This document shows positions 31,951 to 39,848 of a stretch of DNA of 64,000 bases, piece by piece. The notes under the pieces are model-generated. The model searched no databases. It was not told where the DNA came from and saw only the letters and a list, made by a program, of their open reading frames with translations. The position numbers and the translations under genes are program-made. Origin of the DNA: CALODL01 sp942492115 (GTDB lineage Bacteria > Planctomycetota > Phycisphaerae > UBA1845 > CAIVHJ01); assembly GCA_942492115.1 (NCBI GenBank), contig CALODL010000027.1, positions 124,001-188,000 on the forward strand, given 5' to 3'. How positions within the stretch are numbered: the first letter of the stretch is position 1; each line of letters starts with the position of its first letter.

Positions 31951-34173
31951 TTACATAGCGGATGTCCGCATCTCCATTGGTTGCTTCAACAGCCACAGAC
32001 TGAACACACTGAACGCGATCATACCGAGCAACATCGGAAGCTGGCTTCTAAGCGCCGATCGGGAGTTTCCAAACAAACGCAACGAGGTCTTCTGTGCAAC
32101 CCATAAGCTGTAGACGTGACCGATCAACACCAGAAGCACCTGCACCAGCCACAGGTTGCTCAACGAGATCAGTGGTGGGACATTCCATCCAGCGGTACCG
32201 AACAGATTCCAGTTCCATCCAAAGGGATCCGAAATCATGGCCAGAACTTTCGGTCCTTCCATCAGCAGATGCTCGAGATTGTGAGCGATGTGATAGAACA
32301 GGGCGATAGGAAGCAATGCATAAGCATAGCGAATGAAGTAGTCACGATAAGTCAGCGGTGTGAGAGCGTGGCTCTGCCCCAGTTTCTTGGAGACAGCGAT
32401 CAAGCACGCATAAATCGCGATCGGGGCCAGCATGATCAAGGCCATTCCGCAACTGAATCCCAGCACGCGTCCGAAATCAACAGACGCGCGGATCCAGTCG
32501 ATGAGCTGTTGCCATGCCGGTGTCATGGTCAATCCGTGAAATCCGGTGATGCTGAGCATCAACAGTGCGAGATAGGCTTCGTCTGATCGCGGCTTGCCTT
32601 CAATGGCCAGATCCACACCCCACGGTCTGAGGTTGACGGCCAGGTTATCGTGAGGGCATGCCTGGATGCATTCCATGCATTGAATGCAATACGTATTGGT
32701 CTCGAGTTTTCCGGGGTACAGGAACGTGGGGCATCCGTAGGCAGAGTCGCTGCCCTTGACGCACTCCTTCGTGTGGCAATCGTGGCACACGCCCGCGCTG
32801 CGTGCACGGACTTCAGTTCCACCAAACAGCGCGTACAGCCCACTCACGCGTCCGACCAGGCACCCGTAGCGACAAAAGCTTTTCTTGTCGAAGAGCAGGG
32901 CTGAGACGATTGCGAGAAACAGCATGCCCAGAGCAAGATAGGCGGTGATTACAGGGCGCATGGTCACGCCGAACCCCAGTTCGATCCAGGTCAAGCCGAC
33001 AAACAGTATTGTGGCAATCGAAATATTCCTGATCATGCGCGGCCAGCGGTAATTCATGCTGAGGCCGTCATCGGTCTTGGTCCAGAACCGAAGTTTTTCC
33101 AGCCATCCGGCCACCGCGTCCCATGGGCACGCGTAACACCATGCCTTGCCGGCGAACAGGATGAGCACGGGAAGAAGTCCCCACCAGATTGTCCAGGTCA
33201 TGAGCGGCGCGATATTGAGCGCCGGGTTCTGGTTGCCGAAGAGGCCGGCAGCAATAATCAACAGAAACAGGACGACCATGAATAACTGCACGCCGAAGCG
33301 AAATCCGCGAGACCGCACCGCGGCACTCACCCACCGCACATTGAGAAGGTTCAGGCGATCGTGGGACGGTTCAGCCCGCAGGGTCGCTGCGTCCGAGGTG
33401 AACACGGGAATGTTGAGCACAGGTAATGCGATGGCGGTTGCAGAAGGAACAGGTGCCATCGTCGTCGGAGCGGGCCGGGGCATGGCGGGCGCGCCGGCCG
33501 TGTGAGCGTCGTCCGTGGTGAGTGGCTTGGTGTGGGCAGGCGTTGAGCGCGGCCTGCTGATCCAGTCGAACACACCAAAGCTCACGATGAGGACCACGGC
33601 GATCGATGTGTAGTACAGCCATGACGGAATGCCCCACATCGAGTGCATGAAGAAGGACGCCGGGTCGTCCTTGAAAGCAGTGCGATGTGCCGTCGAACAG
33701 AGCTCATACGTCTTACCGAGGTAGGTGGCTTCGTAACTTTCGCGCCCCGCAAGCGAGGAAGCGCACACCATACATTTCGATACCAGGTAAGAGTCAGGGT
33801 CCGCATCGAACAGTTCTTTGCAGCGTTCGGTACAAAAGTGATAGGTGTCGCCGTGATGCTCCGAGTGGATCCCCCAGGCCGTACTGACCTCCATGTTGCA
33901 CACCAGGTCAACATAGCGCTTAGACCCATCGTCCGATGCGACGCGCGGCCCATCTGCCAGAAGACGCTCGTAGCAGCCAGCCTGACAGAAATAATACGTC
34001 TTGCCATCAATGGTCCTGGCCAATGCGTCCTGCGGATCGACTTCCATTCCGCAGGGCTCACACATCGTGCGTTGGCCGGTCATGGGAGGTTCTGCTGGAA
34101 CATTCGTAATGACTATGACGGCGGAAATGAATCCGAAGAGCAAATAGGGAAACAACAGGTTCAGCCGCTTCAT
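31951..34173 (-). CDS. NapH/NosR-like polyferredoxin membrane protein with three YHS domains
   Basis: The 740-residue protein starts at the ATG at 34173 (GGGAG upstream, 4-base overlap with the preceding gene). After an N-terminal helix come three YHS/TRASH-type metal-binding modules: CEPCGMEVDP...YYFCQAGC, CNMEVSTAWG...YHFCTERC and CMVCASSLAG...YELCSTAH. A membrane helix and a Pro/Ala-rich linker follow, then a NosR/NapH-like core of about six helices with WCYACPWDAV, FCRYGCLVGR and two Fe-S clusters (CHDCHTKECVKG, CIQCMECIQACPHD). NapH-type proteins oxidise quinol or pass electrons to periplasmic NapG; YHS modules bind copper or zinc in known proteins. The fusion is unusual. Confidence 0.8.
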   Translation of the reverse strand: MKRLNLLFPYLLFGFISAVIVITNVPAEPPMTGQRTMCEPCGMEVDPQDALARTIDGKTYYFCQAGCYERLLADGPRVASDDGSKRYVDLVCNMEVSTAWGIHSEHHGDTYHFCTERCKELFDADPDSYLVSKCMVCASSLAGRESYEATYLGKTYELCSTAHRTAFKDDPASFFMHSMWGIPSWLYYTSIAVVLIVSFGVFDWISRPRSTPAHTKPLTTDDAHTAGAPAMPRPAPTTMAPVPSATAIALPVLNIPVFTSDAATLRAEPSHDRLNLLNVRWVSAAVRSRGFRFGVQLFMVVLFLLIIAAGLFGNQNPALNIAPLMTWTIWWGLLPVLILFAGKAWCYACPWDAVAGWLEKLRFWTKTDDGLSMNYRWPRMIRNISIATILFVGLTWIELGFGVTMRPVITAYLALGMLFLAIVSALLFDKKSFCRYGCLVGRVSGLYALFGGTEVRARSAGVCHDCHTKECVKGSDSAYGCPTFLYPGKLETNTYCIQCMECIQACPHDNLAVNLRPWGVDLAIEGKPRSDEAYLALLMLSITGFHGLTMTPAWQQLIDWIRASVDFGRVLGFSCGMALIMLAPIAIYACLIAVSKKLGQSHALTPLTYRDYFIRYAYALLPIALFYHIAHNLEHLLMEGPKVLAMISDPFGWNWNLFGTAGWNVPPLISLSNLWLVQVLLVLIGHVYSLWVAQKTSLRLFGNSRSALRSQLPMLLGMIAFSVFSLWLLKQPMEMRTSAM

Positions 34174-35714
34174 GGCAATACTCCCGTGGCACCAGGCGCC
34201 AGAATGGGCAATGACTGAGGATGGGCACGTCGTTGTTTTTTGATATACAACGCTCGAATCGTGATGAACACGATGAGGACCAGGGTGCACCCGACCACGG
34301 CAAATGACGCGGTCGAGGTCGGCCGGCCGGCCACCATGGCAAAGGGAATGACCTCGATCTGGCCCTCGATCATCACGGAGAGTTCGACAATGTATTCCGC
34401 ATGATCAGGAAACACGCACTGAAATTTATGCTGGTTATCGAATGGCGTAACGGATGTCGGCGCCAGTATGGCGACATTGTCACCGAATGTACTCGTCTGC
34501 AGAACCTGGACGTCGATCGCGTCGGTGTACACCATGCTTGTCGTGCGGTTCTTAAGATAAAACGCCAGATTGGTCGGTTCTCCGGGAATGGGGTTGCCCG
34601 GATACGAAGTCAACAGGATATCGAATGGTCCGCTTGTGGCCGGGTACTCGAGGGTCGGACGTTGCGGGTAGTTCTCTTTGTAGGAATAGTGGGGCAAGCC
34701 CAGTACATGGTGGGCAGCGCTGTCATCAGCGAATCCAAAGGGGATCAACAGGCCTGCAAGGAAGCACATCGTCGTCGTGCGCTGAATCCGGCTCGCGGGC
34801 GGTCGTGGTGTCGTGGGCAGGCCAATAGTGTAATACAGTGCGCCGGGGCCACAGTGATTGAGGCACACGCCGCAGTTGTCACACTCCATCGTGTGGGACT
34901 GGGTAATCGGATTGATCCCTGCTTCGCAAATCGGAATACACTCCTGGCAGCCGGTACAGGCGGTCTTGCGCAGATGTACACGAACGAGGCGATACTTTCC
35001 GAGCAGCGTGTACAGCGCTCCACCGGGGCAGATGGTCCGGCACCACCACCGTGGCGAGACGAACAACTCGAATACGATGATCACGCCGAGGAACACGAGC
35101 ATGCCGGCGAGTTCGGTTCCGAATATCCACGCATGAAGCACGCGACTCATGACCGCTGGTGGGTAGATCAGGGCAAAGAGTGGGGCGCCGACCACGGCAG
35201 CGAGTGCCAGGCCAACGATCAGAAACACAAACTTGTTGTTGTGTGAAAAAGTGACATTGGCCGGCTTGATTTCCGCCAGACGGAGCAGTCCACGGAGTTT
35301 GCCGGTGATTTCGAACAGCAGGTAGCCAGGACAGATCCAACTGCAGAACACCTTACCTAGAATAAGCGTTGCGATGACCGGGATGATAATCGAGATGATC
35401 AGAGGCCAGTGGACTCGCCGCGTTGCGGCGATGGCCTCCACGGCGGCAAGGGGATCGGTCAGGCTAACGCCGCCCAGACGCATGGACCACAGCGTCCCCT
35501 TGTTGGCATCCAGGAAGGCTTGCGGATCATCAAGATCGTCGACGAATGGGTGAATGGCTTGGGCGATGATCTCACCCTTGAGGCCACTCATGAGCACCTC
35601 GTCATCCACGACGCGGGCCGAACGATAATGTGCGTAGAGGCTGAGCGTGGCGATCGTGCAGATGAGTGCGAGCACACCCCCCTGAATACAACGACGAAGA
35701 AGTTGTAGCATCAT
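34170..35714 (-). CDS. NapH-like polyferredoxin membrane protein with C-terminal Ig-like domain
   Basis: The 514-residue protein has a first helix at about 10-28 and a periplasmic loop. Membrane segments follow with paired motifs FCSWICPGYLLFE and WCRTICPGGALYT, typical of NapH/CcoG/RdxA. Two 4Fe-4S clusters come next (CTGCQECIPICEAG, CDNCGVCLNHCGPGA). Residues about 345-480 form an extracytoplasmic beta-domain, and a final helix (about 480-498) re-enters the membrane. It overlaps its neighbours by four bases on both sides. Expected role: quinol oxidation and electron delivery to the NapG-like ferredoxins encoded immediately upstream. Confidence 0.85.
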   Translation of the reverse strand: MMLQLLRRCIQGGVLALICTIATLSLYAHYRSARVVDDEVLMSGLKGEIIAQAIHPFVDDLDDPQAFLDANKGTLWSMRLGGVSLTDPLAAVEAIAATRRVHWPLIISIIIPVIATLILGKVFCSWICPGYLLFEITGKLRGLLRLAEIKPANVTFSHNNKFVFLIVGLALAAVVGAPLFALIYPPAVMSRVLHAWIFGTELAGMLVFLGVIIVFELFVSPRWWCRTICPGGALYTLLGKYRLVRVHLRKTACTGCQECIPICEAGINPITQSHTMECDNCGVCLNHCGPGALYYTIGLPTTPRPPASRIQRTTTMCFLAGLLIPFGFADDSAAHHVLGLPHYSYKENYPQRPTLEYPATSGPFDILLTSYPGNPIPGEPTNLAFYLKNRTTSMVYTDAIDVQVLQTSTFGDNVAILAPTSVTPFDNQHKFQCVFPDHAEYIVELSVMIEGQIEVIPFAMVAGRPTSTASFAVVGCTLVLIVFITIRALYIKKQRRAHPQSLPILAPGATGVLP

Positions 35715-36442
35715 GAGGTTGCCTCCTGCAGCGCGTGGGCGGGACGCCGCGTCCTGACAACGAAGATGGCGGGCTCTCCGCGTACCACCTGGCGACAGAT
35801 CTCTTCACACATTCCGCAGCCGGCGCAGTGTTCAGGATGGATGAGCGGTGCGAGGAACCCGCCCGGCTTCAGTGTGATGGCGCGCTCACGGAGTGGGCAG
35901 AACATGTAGCACTCGCCGCATGGTCCACGGCGTTCGTCGGAAGCGGTGGAGTCGGTGGGTGCGTGGCCGAGCTGCATGAGCATGTCCTGCTCATCCCGAA
36001 TGCGCTGGGCTTTGTACGACAAGCACAGGTCTTCATTGATGCCAACGGACGCCATCTCGACTTGCGTGCGGTCATCGACAATGCCCAGGGCACCCGTTGG
36101 GCACGCTGGGCCGCACTTCAAGCACAGTGTGCACCCCTTGCGGGTCGGGTCGACATACGGTGTGTGGTACAAATCACCGTCTCGTTCTGAGTAGAATTGA
36201 ATGGCGCCCGGTTCACAGGCGTCCTGGCAACGGTAGCACCGGATACATGCTGCCAGGAAGTCCTTCTCCGGGATGGCGCCGGGCGGCCTGAGCAGGCCGA
36301 CCAGTTGGGCATATCGTCGCCGGATCAAGGGGTACTGGCTGAGGTGTGTTCTTTGTAAGAAGTGAACCAGGCCGCCGATGACGGCAAAGCCCAGGCCAGT
36401 GCCTATCGTGTGCAAGAGGTCTCTTCTCGAGGGCGTCTTCAT
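35711..36442 (-). CDS. NapG-like periplasmic ferredoxin
   Basis: The 243-residue protein has an N-terminal membrane/export segment (SRRDLLHTIGTGLGFAVIGGL, with a twin-arginine-like start). Four Fe-S clusters follow: CIRCYRCQDACEPGA, CTLCLKCGPACPTGA, CGECYMFCPLRERA and CAGCGMCEEICRQ. Order and spacing agree with NapG. It overlaps the downstream NapH-like gene by four bases and the upstream ferredoxin gene by four, so all are translated together. It should shuttle electrons from NapH to the periplasmic molybdoenzyme encoded three genes upstream. Confidence 0.85.
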   Translation of the reverse strand: MKTPSRRDLLHTIGTGLGFAVIGGLVHFLQRTHLSQYPLIRRRYAQLVGLLRPPGAIPEKDFLAACIRCYRCQDACEPGAIQFYSERDGDLYHTPYVDPTRKGCTLCLKCGPACPTGALGIVDDRTQVEMASVGINEDLCLSYKAQRIRDEQDMLMQLGHAPTDSTASDERRGPCGECYMFCPLRERAITLKPGGFLAPLIHPEHCAGCGMCEEICRQVVRGEPAIFVVRTRRPAHALQEATS

Positions 36443-37050
36443 GGCTCAACTACTTTGACACGGATGGCGTGCGGATAACGGATACACGACCGCTCACAGC
36501 AACCACAGCCGATACATGCTTCAGGATGAATCTGTGGTCTCTCCCATGTGCCCAGGGTCATGGCTTCGCCGGCGAGGGGGCAGGCGCGAAAACACGCACC
36601 GCAACTCCAGTTGTTGTACGAATAGCACAGGCCGAGATCGAGCTCGGCTGTGCCGATGCGCACCTTCGCCCGAATGTCCTCCGGAGTCTTAGGAATCAGT
36701 TGGAGAGCACCGCTCGGGCAGGCCGCGGTACATTTGAGGTAGTCTCCTTCCTGGTCCATGCACAGCATGCATGCTGCGCTGCGCGCATGCATGGTCGGTG
36801 TGCCTGCAAGGGCCTTGTCTTCGGTCGAAGAGACGGGTACGAGTGCGCGGTTCGGGCATGCATCGACACAACGCATACACCGAATGCAGGTTGACGCAAA
36901 ATTGTCTTCGCCCTGAGCGCCGGGTGGACGCAGAAATGTCGGATGGGCCTCGGAGTTCTCAGCGCCCCATCCAGCGAAGTATGCACAACCTGCCGCTGTG
37001 GCTCCAACGACGGCGCTATCCTTCATGAATTGTCTGCGTGAAACAGCCAT
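36439..37050 (-). CDS. NapG/NrfC-like ferredoxin, second copy
   Basis: The 203-residue protein starts MAVSRRQFMKDSAVVGATAAG, a clear twin-arginine signal. Four cluster motifs follow: CIRCMRCVDACPNRA, CMLCMDQEGDYLKCTAACPSGA, CGACFRACPLAG and CIGCGCCERSCIR. The second cluster has a longer insertion between cysteines than NapG usually has. It sits two bases after the NapA-like gene, so it is the likeliest direct electron donor or acceptor for that enzyme. Confidence 0.85.
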   Translation of the reverse strand: MAVSRRQFMKDSAVVGATAAGCAYFAGWGAENSEAHPTFLRPPGAQGEDNFASTCIRCMRCVDACPNRALVPVSSTEDKALAGTPTMHARSAACMLCMDQEGDYLKCTAACPSGALQLIPKTPEDIRAKVRIGTAELDLGLCYSYNNWSCGACFRACPLAGEAMTLGTWERPQIHPEACIGCGCCERSCIRYPHAIRVKVVEP

Positions 37051-37052
37051 AG

Positions 37053-39848
37053 TTACATGATCTCGATACGTGTTGCGAGCTTCTTGTAATCACACTGGCC
37101 GCTGACCGGGTCCCAGGCACGATGACTGACCGAGTTGACCAGCCACTTGTTCTTGCGCGGATCGGCACTGTCGGCTACTGACAGGTTCCACGGGCTGAAC
37201 ATGTATCCAGGCGGAACTTCGGTTCTCGCCGGGCGCACCATACTCGTGAGTCCGATGGTCACCTTTGCCTCATAGGCTCCGCGGCGCGTCACCAGGCGGA
37301 CGCGCATGCCATCCTTGATCCCGTAGCGCTGGGCGTCCTCGGCGTTGATCTCGACATATTGTTCGGGAACGAGTTTCTTGGTCGTGGCGCCGCGAATGGT
37401 CTTGGCTGTATGGAAGTGCTCATAGACCACGCCCAGTCCAAGCCACATGGGGTAGAGGTCTTTGTTCTTATGGTCCTCGAGCCCCAGCGTCTGGTCTGCA
37501 TAGGCATCCAAATCGGGCAGCTCCGGCGGCAGGCCTGCATCGCGCGCTGCAACCAGGATTCTGGGTTGGCCTGCGTGGGGACCCTCCGTGTGCAAGTCGT
37601 CGATCAGGAACGGTCCCTGGCCGGGGCGATCACGGTGCCCATACTTCATGAGCTTGCCCGTGATCTCGTCCAACTTCGTGTAATCCTGTTCGCACAGTTT
37701 GAAGCGCGCCTTGCCGTCCTTGTGACTGAACGCGCCGTAGGGTTGTCCGCTCCAGCCTTCCTGGCCGAGATAACGTCTGGGCGTCCCACCCTTACGGGCG
37801 ATGTCGTAGTTCGGCGCTGGCCATTGAATACCGCGCAGAGAGCGCAGCTGGTCATACGGAGTGATGCCGTCCATCCGTTCTACTTTGAGCATCCCGGACA
37901 AATCCGCGTCTGAACCGGCACTGGCTGTAATGATGTCACGGAAGACGTCTTCAGGGTCATATGCCATCAGGCCGTTGCCCATTTTGATGGTTTTCTTGTA
38001 GGGGAAGATCTTGTCGGCATCGAGGCCGAGCATCGTGGCCAGGGTCTTGCCTTTATCGATAGCCATGTCCATGTCCGGTCGACAGTTGTCCGGCGGGTTG
38101 GCGGTACCGTCGCATACGTACACTCGGCGTTCGGACTGGATATACGTTCCACCGGTCCATTCTCCCCAAGTGGCTGCGGGGAAGATGACATCTGCATAGA
38201 GGTTGTTGGGCGCATGGCGGTAGATGTCCTGGGTGACTACGAACATCTTCGAGAGTGCGGGGCGAACGAGCGTGTCGACGTCTGGCATGTGGACATGCGT
38301 GGTATACATCCAGAACATCGCACTCAGTCCATCTTGCAGCGCCCGTTCCATCATCCCGATGACCATGCCAGGGTTCGGCAGGGCGGATGTCTGGGTCAGC
38401 CGCTCACGAGGCACGCGCCAGGCGTCAGCGATGTGGTTGCGCCAGGTTTCGTTTTTCAGAGGTTGATTAAATGGCAGTCGGCCGGTCAGGCCACCCATGA
38501 GGCGCTCGCTCATGGCATTGGGCTGACCCGTTTGTGAGTGGCTGCCGCATCCTGGCCGGCCTACGTTGCCAGTCAGCAAATGTAGATTGATGATGCTGAT
38601 CGTGTTGTGCTGGCCGTGGAGCATCTGGTTGTACCCGATGCCCCAGAAACTGAGCACACCCCCGCGGCCACGTTGACGGCCCTTGATCGATGCTTCGGCC
38701 CACAGGCGCGCGACCGTTTCAATCGTCTCAACAGTAACGCGTCCCTGGTCCAGCCGGCTGAGGCGCTCAACGACCTGCGCCGGCGAGTAGCGTTCGAGAA
38801 CCCCATCGCGATAGGCTTTCCAATTCGACGTGTGTGCTTCGAGCCAGTCTTCCGGCATGCAAGCGTCGGGGTATTGGGTCATCAGCACGTGGGCAATGGC
38901 ATTGAGGTAGCTGATATCACCGTTGAGCGTTGGGATATGGAAACTGTTTCTGGGGTTGATGTCTTCGAGCCCGATGACGGTGCCGGTCTTGCGCGGATCG
39001 GCCACGCATGTTGGGATATCATGGCGCTGTTTGTGGTCCGCTACTCTCCAGAACAGGATCGGGTGCGCTTCGCGAGCATTGTGCCCCCAGAACGTGATCA
39101 TGTCTGCTTCTTCGATGTCCTCATAGCTCGTTGGCGGTGCGTCGGACCCGTATGAATGGAAGTATCCAGTAACTGCGGAGGTCATACACATGCGCGCGTT
39201 GGCCTCGATGGAATTACTACCGATGACCCCCTTCATCAAGAGGTTCTCGATCCATTGTGCTTCCATGGTCAACTGGCCCGAGCCGTTCAGGCCAATGTGA
39301 TTTGGACCCTTCTGTTTGATGATCTCGGCAATGCGCTCGGCGACGAGATGTTCTGCTTCGTCGTAGGGCACCTCGCGGAAGACATCGTCATCAAAGCGGC
39401 CTTTCGTGGATGACACATGTCCGCGCAGCGGATCGCTCATATCTTTACGAACCAGAACCCTGGTCAAGCGATCACGGTAGATGGGTTCGTGGGCATTGAG
39501 CCCCTTGATGCACTGGATCCCTCGATTCGTCGGGTGCTTCTTGTCCGGTACCATGCCAACAACCTTGCCACGCTCGACTTTGATGAGCGTTCCGCACCCC
39601 ACGCCACAGTAGGGACATGCCGCCTGCAGCAGCTTGACGCCCGCTGGCGACATGTCCGCGACGTCCGTCGCCGCCCGAGCTTCGATGAATTCTTCGGGAA
39701 GTAATGATGTCGCCGCGCAGGCCACACCGGTTCCCGCAGCCATGTGCATGAATTCCCGCCGGTCGAACGCGGTCTCGTTCTTGACTTGGCGGTGGATGGT
39801 GCATGCGGGCTGAATCACGTTGAGGGATTGATTCGTATCATCGCGCAT
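37053..39848 (-). CDS. napA-like: Periplasmic nitrate-reductase-like molybdopterin oxidoreductase (NapA type)
   Basis: The 931-residue protein has a twin-arginine-like DRREFMHMAAG signal preceded by about 28 extra residues. Its [4Fe-4S] ligands are C78, C81, C85 and C113 (CPYCGVGCG and IQCIKG, with the conserved Lys). The molybdenum ligand is Cys221 in NARMCMTSAV, followed by a NapA-like GHNAREAHPILFWRV segment. Near the C-terminus EHFHTAKTIRGAT corresponds to the EHWHTGxxTRR region of NapA. The protein is about 100 residues longer than typical NapA. NapA reduces nitrate to nitrite; a related oxyanion substrate is possible. AGGAGAA precedes the ATG, which overlaps the decaheme stop by 11 bases. 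Confidence 0.87.
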   Translation of the reverse strand: MRDDTNQSLNVIQPACTIHRQVKNETAFDRREFMHMAAGTGVACAATSLLPEEFIEARAATDVADMSPAGVKLLQAACPYCGVGCGTLIKVERGKVVGMVPDKKHPTNRGIQCIKGLNAHEPIYRDRLTRVLVRKDMSDPLRGHVSSTKGRFDDDVFREVPYDEAEHLVAERIAEIIKQKGPNHIGLNGSGQLTMEAQWIENLLMKGVIGSNSIEANARMCMTSAVTGYFHSYGSDAPPTSYEDIEEADMITFWGHNAREAHPILFWRVADHKQRHDIPTCVADPRKTGTVIGLEDINPRNSFHIPTLNGDISYLNAIAHVLMTQYPDACMPEDWLEAHTSNWKAYRDGVLERYSPAQVVERLSRLDQGRVTVETIETVARLWAEASIKGRQRGRGGVLSFWGIGYNQMLHGQHNTISIINLHLLTGNVGRPGCGSHSQTGQPNAMSERLMGGLTGRLPFNQPLKNETWRNHIADAWRVPRERLTQTSALPNPGMVIGMMERALQDGLSAMFWMYTTHVHMPDVDTLVRPALSKMFVVTQDIYRHAPNNLYADVIFPAATWGEWTGGTYIQSERRVYVCDGTANPPDNCRPDMDMAIDKGKTLATMLGLDADKIFPYKKTIKMGNGLMAYDPEDVFRDIITASAGSDADLSGMLKVERMDGITPYDQLRSLRGIQWPAPNYDIARKGGTPRRYLGQEGWSGQPYGAFSHKDGKARFKLCEQDYTKLDEITGKLMKYGHRDRPGQGPFLIDDLHTEGPHAGQPRILVAARDAGLPPELPDLDAYADQTLGLEDHKNKDLYPMWLGLGVVYEHFHTAKTIRGATTKKLVPEQYVEINAEDAQRYGIKDGMRVRLVTRRGAYEAKVTIGLTSMVRPARTEVPPGYMFSPWNLSVADSADPRKNKWLVNSVSHRAWDPVSGQCDYKKLATRIEIM

